In this document: positions 51,130 to 60,867 of the stretch, piece after piece
Numbering within the stretch: the first letter of the stretch is position 1
How the letters are laid out: every line of letters starts with the position of its first letter
Source: Dechloromonas sp.
Lineage (GTDB): Bacteria; Pseudomonadota; Gammaproteobacteria; Burkholderiales; Rhodocyclaceae
Length of the DNA stretch: 64,000 nt
NCBI GenBank assembly: GCA_028689015.1
Contig: JAQTXC010000003.1
Location: 37,694 to 101,693, forward strand
Reading direction: 5' to 3'
Notes under the pieces: model-generated
What the model saw: only the letters and a program-made list of their open reading frames with translations
The model's database searches: none
What the model was told of the DNA's origin: nothing
Program-made: the position numbers and the translations under genes

Positions 51130-52227
51130 TCAGGTGCATCTGGCATCAATTGCGACCGCCATCTGCACCTCGCTAGCCAGCTCTGAAACCACGGCCCGCC
51201 CCACCGCCTCCAGCAAGACAAGACGCATGCGACCATCAACTACTTTCTTGTCGTGGCGCATCAATTCAAGGAACCGCGCCGCCGCCATGGCAGGACCACG
51301 TACCGGCAAACCCGCCTGGTCAAAGATTGCATCAATGCGGTCAACATCCGCCTGCGTCAAAAAACCAAGATCACGGGACAATTCGGCAGCAATTAGCGTG
51401 CCGACCGCCACCGCCTCACCGTGCAGACAGATGCCATAACCCAAACCGGTTTCAATCGCATGCCCGAAGGTGTGCCCCAGATTGAGCAGAGCGCGTTCGC
51501 CTTGCTCACGCTCATCCGCTGCCACGACCTCGGCCTTATTGGCACAAGAGCGATAAACAGCCTCAATCAAGACGGCTTCGTCACGCGCCAGCAAACGTCC
51601 CATGTTCTGTTCCAGCCAGCAGAAAAAGGGCAAGTCGCGGATCAGGCCATATTTGATGACCTCAGACAAACCTGCTTTAAATTCACGATCCGGCAAGGTG
51701 GTTAGCGTTGATATATCGATCAGCACCCGCTGCGGTTGATAAAAAGCCCCGATCATGTTCTTGCCCAACGGATGATTGATCGCTGTTTTTCCCCCGACGG
51801 AGGAGTCGACCATGGACAGCAAGGTAGTCGGCACCTGCACAAAAGGCATGCCGCGCTGATAACACGCCGCAGCAAACCCCCCTATGTCGCCAATCACCCC
51901 GCCACCCAGGGCAAACAAGACCGTGCCGCGCTCACAATGCGCCCCAAGCAGGGCGTCAAAAATCAGATTCAGCGTCTCCCATGTCTTGTAGGCTTCACCA
52001 TCCGGCAAAATCACAGGCAACACCTTGGCCCCTGCCTCGGCCAAGGTTGCTGAAAAGGCATCCAGATACAGGGGCGCTACGGTTGTGTTACTGACCACTG
52101 CAACCTGTCGTCCAGCCAAACGGGGTGGTAACAAATCCGCCCGCGCCAGCAAACCACAGCCAATGTGGATCGGATAAGAACGATCACCCAGACTGACCTG
52201 CAAACTATCCACTAAACCTTGTTGCAT
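51130..52227 (-). CDS. aroB: 3-dehydroquinate synthase
   Basis: [10 protein letters not shown]...[62 protein letters not shown]. Confidence 0.95.
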   Translation of the reverse strand: MQQGLVDSLQVSLGDRSYPIHIGCGLLARADLLPPRLAGRQVAVVSNTTVAPLYLDAFSATLAEAGAKVLPVILPDGEAYKTWETLNLIFDALLGAHCERGTVLFALGGGVIGDIGGFAAACYQRGMPFVQVPTTLLSMVDSSVGGKTAINHPLGKNMIGAFYQPQRVLIDISTLTTLPDREFKAGLSEVIKYGLIRDLPFFCWLEQNMGRLLARDEAVLIEAVYRSCANKAEVVAADEREQGERALLNLGHTFGHAIETGLGYGICLHGEAVAVGTLIAAELSRDLGFLTQADVDRIDAIFDQAGLPVRGPAMAAARFLELMRHDKKVVDGRMRLVLLEAVGRAVVSELASEVQMAVAIDARCT

Positions 52228-52742
52228 AGACGCCCGTACTCCCTCAACAAATAATGAACGATACCCGAGGCAATCAAATGCGAGCCGTCGACCACCAAAT
52301 GCGCCGTTTCCCGATAGAGCGGGTCACGTTGCGCATGCAGTTCTTCAAGCCGGGCCAGCGGATCATCCACCTGCAGCAGCGGTCGGTTGCGATCATGGCG
52401 GGTCCGTTGAAACAGCATGACTGGCGGCACATTCAGATAGACCGCCCAACCGGTGTCATGCAACCTCTGGCGATTCTCTTCGCGCAAAACCACGCCGCCG
52501 CCCGTTGCCAAGACAATCCCATCACCCTCGGTTAACTCGGCAATCGTCTGCGCTTCGCGGCGGCGAAAACCGTCCTCACCCTCAATTTCGAAGATGGTGG
52601 GAATCGGCACCCCGGTTCGCTCAACGATTTCATGATCGGAATCATAGAACGGCCGCCCTAGGCGTTTGGCCAACTGACGACCCACCGTCGTCTTGCCGGC
52701 CCCCATCAGGCCGATCAAATAGATGTTTGTACGATTTTTCAC
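52212..52742 (-). CDS. aroK: Shikimate kinase
   Basis: [62 protein letters not shown]. Confidence 0.95.
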   Translation of the reverse strand: MKNRTNIYLIGLMGAGKTTVGRQLAKRLGRPFYDSDHEIVERTGVPIPTIFEIEGEDGFRRREAQTIAELTEGDGIVLATGGGVVLREENRQRLHDTGWAVYLNVPPVMLFQRTRHDRNRPLLQVDDPLARLEELHAQRDPLYRETAHLVVDGSHLIASGIVHYLLREYGRLCNKV

Positions 52743-52776
52743 GACCGGATTTTAGCTGAGACACCCATCACCCGAC

Positions 52777-52804
52777 AAAAAACAAGGGCCGGCTAGGCCG
52801 GCCC
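52777..52804 (-). terminator. Rho-independent terminator downstream of pilQ
   Basis: Eight-bp GC stem (gggccggc / gccggccc, 3-nt loop) followed on the minus strand by TTTTTT. Confidence 0.75.
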
Positions 52805-52827
52805 CACGAAAACCACTCGCCGAAACT

Positions 52828-55026
52828 CTACTCCAGTCGCATCTTTTCGGAAATCACTCGTGGCGTGATAAAAATCAGCAACTCACGTCGCGACCCCAGA
52901 TCGTTCTTGTACTTGAACATCCAGCCCAGTAAGGGCAGATCACCCAGCAAAGGCACTTTCTCCACCGAGGTTTGTTGATTGGTGATGTAGACCCCGCCAA
53001 CAACCACCGTGCCGCCATTTTCGACCACGACATTGGTTTCGACCACCGAACTCTTGATCGGCGGATTCCCCAGCACCGCCCGCGTCCAGTCGGCCTCCTC
53101 CTTCTTGATCAGCAGCGCCATCTTGACCGTGCCCTCCGGCGTAATCTGCGGCGTCGCCTCCAAGGAGAGTTTGGCCGGCTTGAAAGCCACCGTCTGTGTC
53201 GTCACCCCTCCGCTGTTGGTGGTCGTGACATACGGAATCTCCGTACCGTCCTCGATTTTGGCTTTGACGTTATTGGCCGTAATGACACGCGGACTCGAAA
53301 TCAGCTTGCCAATCCCGTCCGATTGCAGCGCAGCAATTTCCAAATTCAGTATTCGGGTCAAACTGGAATTGAACAAGGAAAAAGCCAGGCTCCCCCCTTC
53401 CGATGTGTATGAGGGCAAATTGACACCCATCATGGGCGTCTGCGTTAAAGAAGGCGCAGTCCCTGTAACCGTAGCCACACCATCTTTAAAGGTTGCCGCC
53501 GCTGTGCCTGGCGAATAACTACCGCCCACAAAACCCACTCCACTGCCGCCCAGCTGGACCGATCTGGAATTGATAAGCCCAAGCTTCGTCCCCAGACTCT
53601 TGTTGAAATCATCGCTGGCCTCAACGACCCGTGCCTCAATCAACACCTGGCGCGCACCAACATCAATCGTCTTGATGAAGGCATTGATTTCCTCAAGCTT
53701 GCTCGGAATGTCATGGACAAACAGAATATTTGATTGCGGGTCAGCAACCGCACTTCCCCGCTTGCTGAGAATCCTCTGCGCTGCCGAATTGGCATTCGCC
53801 GCCGCCGGTTGCGCTGCGGCACCACCCTGCGCCCCGGTAACCGACAAGCCATTTAATAGGCGAGCCACGTCGACCGCCTTCTGATAATTCAGCGTGAACT
53901 GCTCCATTTTCAGCGGCTCAAGTTCGCTGATCTGCTGTTTCGATTCGAAATCCTGCTTCTCGCGGGTGGCAATTTCATCACGCGGGGCAATCATGATGAT
54001 GTTGCCCTTCTTGCGCATATCCAGCCCCTTTTGCTGGAAAATGATGTCGATCACCTGATCGGCCGGCACATCCTTAAGTACCAAGGTGGTAAAGCCGCTC
54101 ACCGTCTCGCTGATCACTGCATTGAGCCCCAATTCCTCAGCCATCAGGCGTAGCAAGGCACGAACGTCACCGTTCTGATAATTGATACTGACCCGCGGTC
54201 CCTGATAGCCGATCTTGCTGCCCTGCACCAGTTTGTTCGGATCTTCAATAATCTGCCGGACCTCGACCACAAACTGATTGTCACTTTGGTAGGCGTTATG
54301 CTCCCACAAACCCTTGGGCGTGATAGTCATGCGGACGTTTTCACCCAGGCTACGCGTTTCCACCCCCTCAACCGGCGTCGCGAAATCCAGCACATCGAGC
54401 TTGCGGGCCAGATGCTGCGGCAAGGCCGTTTTTATGAAATCCACGACCAACGAACTGCCTTGCTGGCGAATATCGATACCGGTTCCTGCATCACTGAGAT
54501 CAACCACGACACGCCCTTCGCCGCTCTTGCCGCGGCGAAAGACGACATCGCGAATGGCGTGTGCATTACCTACGGCGGTTTCTTCTACAAAACGTGTTGC
54601 TGCACCGGCAGTCGGTGCCGCCCCCGGCACCAACACTGGGGACAAGGTGACATAGAGCGACTTGCCCTCAAGACGCGTACGGTAATTCATGCTGTGCAAC
54701 AGATTGAGGACCAGCCGGGTCCGATCCGAAACTTCCACCACATTTAGGCTGCGCAAATCACCTTCATTGACCTGTTGCGAAGTTTTACCCAAGGCATTCG
54801 CGGTCAACGGAAAATCAAAGGCAATTTTCGCCGGATTGGCAACGGCAAAACCCGCAGGCGGCGCACTCAGGGCGTCTTTAAGGTCAATGCGCAAAGTCAC
54901 GTCGCTGCCTTGCTGTGCCACATTGATCGCCTCGATGGCATTGGCCGCCCAAGCGTGCGTCGACACGCCCGCCAGCAGTAGCACGCCAGTCAGTGCTCGC
55001 AGCAGCACACGATAAATGAATTTCAT
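52828..55026 (-). CDS. pilQ: Type IV pilus secretin PilQ
   Basis: Two AMIN-like N-terminal domains; VSINYQNGDVRALLRLMAEELGLNAVISETVSGFTTLVLKDVPADQVIDIIFQQKGL; secretin C-terminus VPLLGDLPLLGWMFKYKNDLGSRRELLIFITPRVI. Confidence 0.95.
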   Translation of the reverse strand: MKFIYRVLLRALTGVLLLAGVSTHAWAANAIEAINVAQQGSDVTLRIDLKDALSAPPAGFAVANPAKIAFDFPLTANALGKTSQQVNEGDLRSLNVVEVSDRTRLVLNLLHSMNYRTRLEGKSLYVTLSPVLVPGAAPTAGAATRFVEETAVGNAHAIRDVVFRRGKSGEGRVVVDLSDAGTGIDIRQQGSSLVVDFIKTALPQHLARKLDVLDFATPVEGVETRSLGENVRMTITPKGLWEHNAYQSDNQFVVEVRQIIEDPNKLVQGSKIGYQGPRVSINYQNGDVRALLRLMAEELGLNAVISETVSGFTTLVLKDVPADQVIDIIFQQKGLDMRKKGNIIMIAPRDEIATREKQDFESKQQISELEPLKMEQFTLNYQKAVDVARLLNGLSVTGAQGGAAAQPAAANANSAAQRILSKRGSAVADPQSNILFVHDIPSKLEEINAFIKTIDVGARQVLIEARVVEASDDFNKSLGTKLGLINSRSVQLGGSGVGFVGGSYSPGTAAATFKDGVATVTGTAPSLTQTPMMGVNLPSYTSEGGSLAFSLFNSSLTRILNLEIAALQSDGIGKLISSPRVITANNVKAKIEDGTEIPYVTTTNSGGVTTQTVAFKPAKLSLEATPQITPEGTVKMALLIKKEEADWTRAVLGNPPIKSSVVETNVVVENGGTVVVGGVYITNQQTSVEKVPLLGDLPLLGWMFKYKNDLGSRRELLIFITPRVISEKMRLE

Positions 55027-55568
55027 TGTTGAATTCCCTCCTTGCTCTGCAGCAACAGCGAGCTTAAACGCTCACTCCAGTCACCTGCCGAGTCTTGCAC
55101 CAGTTCCTTGACCTTGACTTCATTTTCGGTGATCGCCGTCACCACCCCGAAGTCCAGGCCGATATAGCCGCCCACCTTGACCTGACGTACGCGATCTTCG
55201 TATTTAATCAGCGCAATCGGTCGACCGTTGATCACCAAACGACCAATCATGGTCAGCGATTCAAGCGGATATTTTTCGAGCACTTCGTTACGCAAATCCC
55301 GAGCTTCGAAATCAGGCTGGAATGCGCCACCCTTGCCGTTACCCTGACGATACTTGGCATCGGGCTCAATCTTCGACGGCCGGAAGGGGTCGGTCAGCGA
55401 CTCCACCTCGTAGGGCACCGGCTGATACGGCAGCACTTCCGGTAATTTAGCAATCCGCCCACGCAGGTCACGCGAATTGTCTTCCATCCAGCGCCGAACA
55501 TCTTCGTGATCACCATCAGCACAGGCCGCCAGCATGGCGCACAGGGTCAACAGCAAAATTCGCTTCAC
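55023..55568 (-). CDS. pilP: Type IV pilus lipoprotein PilP
   Basis: Lipoprotein signal LLLTLCAMLAACADGDHEDVRRWM; KYPLESLTMIGRLVINGRPIALIKYEDRVRQVKVGGYIGLDFGVV. Confidence 0.93.
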   Translation of the reverse strand: MKRILLLTLCAMLAACADGDHEDVRRWMEDNSRDLRGRIAKLPEVLPYQPVPYEVESLTDPFRPSKIEPDAKYRQGNGKGGAFQPDFEARDLRNEVLEKYPLESLTMIGRLVINGRPIALIKYEDRVRQVKVGGYIGLDFGVVTAITENEVKVKELVQDSAGDWSERLSSLLLQSKEGIQQ

Positions 55569-56230
55569 TTCTTGGCTCCCGGACGGGGCTTCTTCTGCCG
55601 TGCAATTTCTTCTTCATCCAGGTAGCGGAAGGTTTTGATGGTGGCATCGAGCGACAGAGTGCCCGCATCCTTCAGCGGCAGGATACTGATGTTGTTCAAA
55701 GTCACGATGCGCGGCAATTTCGCAATATCTGCCGCAAAGGCACCAATGTCGTGATATGAGCCATTGATTTTCACCGCCACCGGCAACTCGGCATAAAAAT
55801 CCTTGATTGCCTCACTCCCCGGCCGGAACAATTCAAATTGCAGACCACGGCCCAAACCGGCCTGGTTGACTTCAATCAGTAACGCCTCGATTTCCGAACG
55901 ATTAGGCAATTGTTTGAGCAGAGCACCAAAGGAGCGGTCGATCTCGGCCAGTTGCTGCGTATAGAGATCAAGATTGACGGCTTGCCGCTTCTTGTCGATG
56001 AATTGCTGCTTCAGGGTTTGCTCGTCCTGCTGCTGCCGATCGAGATCAGCCAGTTGGTCCGACCAGACAAACCACCAGCCGGCCACCAGAACGAATACAA
56101 AAAAGCCGAGCAAGATCACCACTTTTGGAATCGTCGGCCATGCCCCCGGATCATTAGGGTTTATGTAGCGGAAGTCGTCGAGAATTCCCTCGATATCGAT
56201 CTTCGGCAGATTGAGCGACTTCATGCTCAC
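55565..56230 (-). CDS. pilO: Type IV pilus inner-membrane protein PilO
   Basis: 221 aa; single TM; QQLPNRSEIEALLIEVNQAGLGRGLQFELFRPGSE. Confidence 0.92.
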   Translation of the reverse strand: MSMKSLNLPKIDIEGILDDFRYINPNDPGAWPTIPKVVILLGFFVFVLVAGWWFVWSDQLADLDRQQQDEQTLKQQFIDKKRQAVNLDLYTQQLAEIDRSFGALLKQLPNRSEIEALLIEVNQAGLGRGLQFELFRPGSEAIKDFYAELPVAVKINGSYHDIGAFAADIAKLPRIVTLNNISILPLKDAGTLSLDATIKTFRYLDEEEIARQKKPRPGAKK

Positions 56231-56790
56231 TTTCCTTCCGTCTCCGATGAATTCCGGGTTAACTTGAAATTCATCGAAAATTCATTGATTCGCCGCGCAT
56301 TCAAGACCGATGCCTTGGTTTCAATGAGTTGCGGTTGCTCCAGCCAGGACGAATCGTCAATATTGCGCATCAACGCCGAAACACGGGCATTCGATTGGGC
56401 GTACCCCATCAACCCGACGTCGACACCGTTCTGCTTGATCGATTTCAGATACACCCCCTCCGGGACCTGCTTGACCAATTCGCTCAGCAAATAAACCGTT
56501 TCGCCGCGGTCACGCTGTAAGTCCTCAATCACCCGCTTGCGCGCCAGCAAGGCCTGGCTCTGCTCCTTGAGGCGTTTAATCTGTTCAAGCTGGGTATCAA
56601 GCTGGGCGATTTCCTGTTTTAGATAGGTATTGCGTCCGGACTGGGTGCTGACCCAACCATCAATCAAGGTGTATATCGCGAAAATAACCAGCACGGCCAG
56701 GACGAAAATCAGACCGGTCAGGACAAAAAACTGCTCGCGACGCTCCTTGCGTGCCGCTTCACGATGGGGCAGCAGATTGATGCGTATCAT
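56227..56790 (-). CDS. pilN: Type IV pilus inner-membrane protein PilN
   Basis: MIRINLLPHREAARKERREQFFVLTGLIFVLAVLVIF. Confidence 0.93.
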   Translation of the reverse strand: MIRINLLPHREAARKERREQFFVLTGLIFVLAVLVIFAIYTLIDGWVSTQSGRNTYLKQEIAQLDTQLEQIKRLKEQSQALLARKRVIEDLQRDRGETVYLLSELVKQVPEGVYLKSIKQNGVDVGLMGYAQSNARVSALMRNIDDSSWLEQPQLIETKASVLNARRINEFSMNFKLTRNSSETEGK

Positions 56791-57875
56791 GCCGGGTCAA
56801 ACCTCCGCAGAGCCAGGCCACAAGCCACCATCAAGGCAGATGAATCGGCCAGCAGATTGCGGGCACGGACACGATCAGACAACTCCATGTTGGCAAACGG
56901 GTTGGCGATCAGCGTATTGACCTGGGTGCGCGTCGCCACGACTTCATCGACACCGGGAATCACAGCACAACCACCCGCCAGAACAATGTGGTCTACCTGA
57001 TTGAACTGCGTCGAGGTAAAGAAAAACTGCAGGGCGCGCGACACTTCCAATGCCAGGCTCTCGACAAAAGGCGTCAGCAGTTCCAACTCGTAACCATCCG
57101 GTAGATTACCAGTGCGCTTGGCTGTCTCGGCCTCCTCGAAAGTCATGCCGTAATGACGGGTGATGTCCTGGGTCAACTGACTGCCACCAAAAGCCTGCTC
57201 ACGAGCATAAACTTGCTGACCGTTGCGCAGCACGGTCAGATTCATCACGCTAGCCCCAGCATCGATCAGGGCCACGATCTGGTTTCGTCCAGCATCCGGC
57301 AACTGCCGTTCGATCAGGGTGTAGGCTGACAACAGGGCAAAATTCTCGATATCGATGACCACCGCTTTCAAACCTGACGCATCGGCAATTGCCACCCGAT
57401 CTTCAACCCGCTCCTTCTTGGAGGCGGCAATCAGAATTTCGGCCTCATCAGGCGACGAAGGCGCAGGCCCGATCAACTGATAGTCAAGATTAACCTCATC
57501 AATAGCAAAGGGGATATATTGATTGGCCTCAGACTCAACCTGGGCTTCCAGTTCTTCGTCGCGCAAGCCGGCCTGGACGATAATTTTTTTGGTAATGACG
57601 GCTGAGGCTGGCAGTGCCATCGCCACATTCCGGGTCGATGTACCGAGTCGTTTCCAGGCTCTCCGCACGCAATCGACCACCACTTCGAGATTGGCAATAT
57701 TGCCATCCGATACGGCATCCTTGGGCAAGGCTTCGATGGTATAGCGCTCGACGCGATAGGCATCCTTGCCGTTGGCGGTTAGCTCAACCAGCTTGACAGC
57801 AGATGAACTGACATCCAGGCCAAGCAGGGGACGGGCCTTGGGACTGAACAACGCGGAGATATCAATACCCACCAC
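56787..57875 (-). CDS. pilM: Type IV pilus actin-like protein PilM
   Basis: ALFSPKARPLLGLDVSSSAVKLVELTANGKDAYRVERYTIEALPKDAVSDGNI. Confidence 0.94.
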   Translation of the reverse strand: MVGIDISALFSPKARPLLGLDVSSSAVKLVELTANGKDAYRVERYTIEALPKDAVSDGNIANLEVVVDCVRRAWKRLGTSTRNVAMALPASAVITKKIIVQAGLRDEELEAQVESEANQYIPFAIDEVNLDYQLIGPAPSSPDEAEILIAASKKERVEDRVAIADASGLKAVVIDIENFALLSAYTLIERQLPDAGRNQIVALIDAGASVMNLTVLRNGQQVYAREQAFGGSQLTQDITRHYGMTFEEAETAKRTGNLPDGYELELLTPFVESLALEVSRALQFFFTSTQFNQVDHIVLAGGCAVIPGVDEVVATRTQVNTLIANPFANMELSDRVRARNLLADSSALMVACGLALRRFDPA

Positions 57876-57994
57876 ACCCCCAAAAAAGTCCTTACGGATT
57901 ACGAAGTTAGAAGGAAAAGCAATAATTCACTTCAGATGCTAGCAACAAGCCCTTGCCCTGTAAAGCACTTTAACGGTGCCGCCTGGGGGCAGCG

Positions 57995-58000
57995 TATAAT
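57995..58000 (+). promoter_or_regulatory. Perfect -10 hexamer (TATAAT) upstream of PBP1A gene; -35 not evident
   Basis: TATAAT 30 nt upstream of the GTG start, in the divergent pilM/PBP1A intergenic region. Confidence 0.4.
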
Positions 58001-58029
58001 GCGCCGACCTCAATCAAACACACCGCACC

Positions 58030-60342
58030 GTGGCCTCTCTTCCCTTGGCGCTACGCCTGTTTCTATACCCGTTGATCGCTCTGCTTGGCCTGATCGCCAT
58101 GGGGATCGCCCTGGCGGCCATGGTCGTCGCCCTGGCCTACCCCAACCTCCCTTCGCTGGAAGTTTTGACCGATTATCGGCCCAAGGTGCCGCTGCGCATC
58201 TATACCGCCGACGGCTTCCTGATCGGCGAGTTCGGCGAAGAGCGACGCGCCGTGGTGTCGATTCACGAGGTTCCCGAAGTCATGAAGCAGGCTATTTTAG
58301 CGGCTGAGGACGACCGCTTTTACCAGCACGGTGGCATCGACTACCTTGGCATTCTTCGCGCGGCCAGTTCCAACCTGATGAGTGGTGGCAAACGTCAGGG
58401 CGCATCGACCATTACCCAGCAAGTCGCCCGCAATTTTTTCCTGACCACCGAAAAAACCTATACCCGCAAACTGTACGAAGCGCTGCTGTCACTGAAAATC
58501 GAACACAACCTGAGCAAGGATCAAATTTTCGAGTTGTACATGAACCAGATTTTCCTCGGCCAACGCGCCTATGGCTTTGCCGCCGCGGCACAGATCTATT
58601 TCGGAAAGCCACTATCGCAAATCTCAGTGGCAGAGGCCGCCATGCTGGCTGGATTACCCAAGGCGCCGTCGGCCTACAACCCGATCGCCAATCCAAAGCG
58701 CGCCCGCCTGCGTCAGCAATATGTACTGCGCCGCATGTTCGAACTGGGCCACATTTCCGAACAACAACGCGAAGCCGCACTGAAGGAACCGCTGATCATC
58801 AAGCGGGAATTGTCCGAGTACGCGGTCCACGCCGAATTTGCCGCAGAAATGGCCCGCCAGATTGCTGCCGAGCGTTTCCCGGAAGAGATTTATTCTCGCG
58901 GCATGAAGATTTACACCACCCTGATCAAGTCTGAACAGGAAGCAGCCTATCGCAGCCTGCGCCGTGGCGTGATGGATTACGATCGGCGACATGGTTACCG
59001 GGGCGCCGAATCCTATATCGACATGCGCACCATTCAGTCCGAGCAGGACGAAGCCATCGACGTCGCCCTGCAGGAGATCAGCGATGCCGACGACCTCATC
59101 CCGGCCATCGTGCTCGAAGCCGACAGCAAACGCCTCGTTGCCTACCGCAAGGGGGGCGAATCGGTCACGCTGACCGGCGACGCCCTGAAGTTTGCAGCCC
59201 GCATGCTGGATGACAAGGCGCCACCCAACAAACGGCTGAAACGCGGCGCCGTCATCCGCCTGCAAAAAGATGACCACAACAAATGGCAAATCAGCCAATT
59301 GCCAGAAGTCGAGTCCGCCCTGGTCGCCGTCTCGCCACACGATGGCTCAATCCGTGCTCTGGTCGGTGGTTTCGACTTCAATCGCAACAAGTTCAACCAT
59401 GTGACCCAGGCCTGGCGCCAACCAGGATCGAGTTTCAAGCCCTTTGTTTATTCTGCCGCACTGGAAAAAGGCTACTTCCCAGGCAGCATGGTGGATGACG
59501 CACCGATCGTCATTTCCGCTGCTGAAACCGGCTCGCAAGCCTGGGAACCGAAAAATTACGACGGCAAATACGACGGCCCGATGAGCTTGCGCACCGCGCT
59601 CGCCAAGTCGAAAAACATGGTCTCGATCCGCCTGATGCAAACCATCGGCCCCCAGTACTCGCAAGACTACGTCACCCGTTTTGGCTTTGAGGCCGACAAG
59701 CATCCGCCTTACCTGACCATGGCCCTGGGCGCCGGGTCAGCCACCCCATGGCAGATGGTGACCGGCTACGCGGTTTTCGCCAATGGCGGCTACCGGGTCA
59801 ACCCGCACATCGTGCGCGACATTCGCGACGAACGCGGCCAGATTCTAGCCCAGGCCGACGAACCTGCGGCTGGTGACGAAGCAAGCCGCATCATCGATCC
59901 GCGTAACGCCTTCATGATGGACAGCATGCTGCGCGACGTCACCCTCTACGGCACCGCCGCCCGGGCTACCGGCCAACTGAAGCGACGTGATCTGGCCGGC
60001 AAGACTGGCACGACCAACGAATATGTGGACGCCTGGTTCTGTGGCTACCAGATGACCACGGCCAGCTGTGCCTGGATTGGCTTTGACCAGCCCAAAAACC
60101 TGGGCAACAAGGAAACCGGCGGCGCGGCGGCGCTGCCGATCTGGATTGGCTACATGAAAGAAGCCCTGAAAGACACCCCGGAGCAAACACCCGAGCCTCC
60201 GGAAGGACTGACCCAGGTCACCATCCGAGGGCAAAGCCAGTGGGTCTATGCCGAGAACGTGCCACAAATCATGGCGCAGCAACCCCCCGAAGGGCCGACC
60301 GAGCCAGCAGGCGTCGACCTACTGAATTCGGCGGGTTATTAA
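58030..60342 (+). CDS. mrcA: Penicillin-binding protein 1A (transglycosylase/transpeptidase)
   Basis: GTG start; AILAAEDDRFYQHGGIDYLGILRAA, RQGASTITQQVARNFFLTTEKTYTRKLYEALLSLKIE, GSSFKPFVYSAALEKG, LAGKTGTTNEYVDAWFCGY. Confidence 0.95.
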   Translation: MASLPLALRLFLYPLIALLGLIAMGIALAAMVVALAYPNLPSLEVLTDYRPKVPLRIYTADGFLIGEFGEERRAVVSIHEVPEVMKQAILAAEDDRFYQHGGIDYLGILRAASSNLMSGGKRQGASTITQQVARNFFLTTEKTYTRKLYEALLSLKIEHNLSKDQIFELYMNQIFLGQRAYGFAAAAQIYFGKPLSQISVAEAAMLAGLPKAPSAYNPIANPKRARLRQQYVLRRMFELGHISEQQREAALKEPLIIKRELSEYAVHAEFAAEMARQIAAERFPEEIYSRGMKIYTTLIKSEQEAAYRSLRRGVMDYDRRHGYRGAESYIDMRTIQSEQDEAIDVALQEISDADDLIPAIVLEADSKRLVAYRKGGESVTLTGDALKFAARMLDDKAPPNKRLKRGAVIRLQKDDHNKWQISQLPEVESALVAVSPHDGSIRALVGGFDFNRNKFNHVTQAWRQPGSSFKPFVYSAALEKGYFPGSMVDDAPIVISAAETGSQAWEPKNYDGKYDGPMSLRTALAKSKNMVSIRLMQTIGPQYSQDYVTRFGFEADKHPPYLTMALGAGSATPWQMVTGYAVFANGGYRVNPHIVRDIRDERGQILAQADEPAAGDEASRIIDPRNAFMMDSMLRDVTLYGTAARATGQLKRRDLAGKTGTTNEYVDAWFCGYQMTTASCAWIGFDQPKNLGNKETGGAAALPIWIGYMKEALKDTPEQTPEPPEGLTQVTIRGQSQWVYAENVPQIMAQQPPEGPTEPAGVDLLNSAGY

Positions 60343-60343
60343 C

Positions 60344-60661
60344 TCAGCTGAGTTGTATGGTTTCGCCGGCCTGCTGGCTGGCGAGCACCGACAACTTCGC
60401 CATCAACTCGGCACCGTCGCGCGTATCGCGCCAGGCCGTGCCATCCCACCGAAAATGAAAACCACCGGCTCGGGCTGCCACCCAGATTTCCTTGGCGACG
60501 CCATGCCGATTGACGATGATCTTGCTACCGTCGTCGAATTCAATTTCCAGGACGCCGCCAGGCGCCAGTTCGACATCAAGCTCGGCCCCCGAGGTTTCGC
60601 AGGCACGGTCGATCCGGTTCAGAGTCGCTTCGGCCAAGGCGTTGAATTCGCTGTCTTCCAT
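60344..60661 (-). CDS. cyaY: Iron donor / frataxin-like protein CyaY
   Basis: MEDSEFNALAEATLNRIDRACE...DVELAPGGVLEIEFDDGSKIIVNRHGVAKEIWVAARAGGFHFRWDGTAWRDTRDG. Confidence 0.94.
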   Translation of the reverse strand: MEDSEFNALAEATLNRIDRACETSGAELDVELAPGGVLEIEFDDGSKIIVNRHGVAKEIWVAARAGGFHFRWDGTAWRDTRDGAELMAKLSVLASQQAGETIQLS

Positions 60662-60702
60662 CGTGTGCTACCATCCCGCTCTTATTTGACAGCCTGCTGA
60701 AC

Positions 60703-60867
60703 ATGTCCAGAATCGCTGCCTTGCTGATCACCCTGAGCCTTGCCGCCTGCGGCATGAAAGGCCCACTCGAACTGCCCCCTGGCCCACACCCAGAGCCTTT
60801 GCTCGGTAGTGGCCAGAAGGCGACAGCCAAGAATGTTAGCACGCCCCCTCCCGCCCGGAATCCATGA
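60703..60867 (+). CDS. lptM: Small LptM/YifL-like lipoprotein (54 aa)
   Basis: MSRIAALLITLSLAACGMKGPLELPPGPHPEPLLG...: lipobox LAAC followed by GxKGPL; ATGA overlap with lysA. Below the ORF-track length cutoff. Confidence 0.85.
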   Translation: MSRIAALLITLSLAACGMKGPLELPPGPHPEPLLGSGQKATAKNVSTPPPARNP

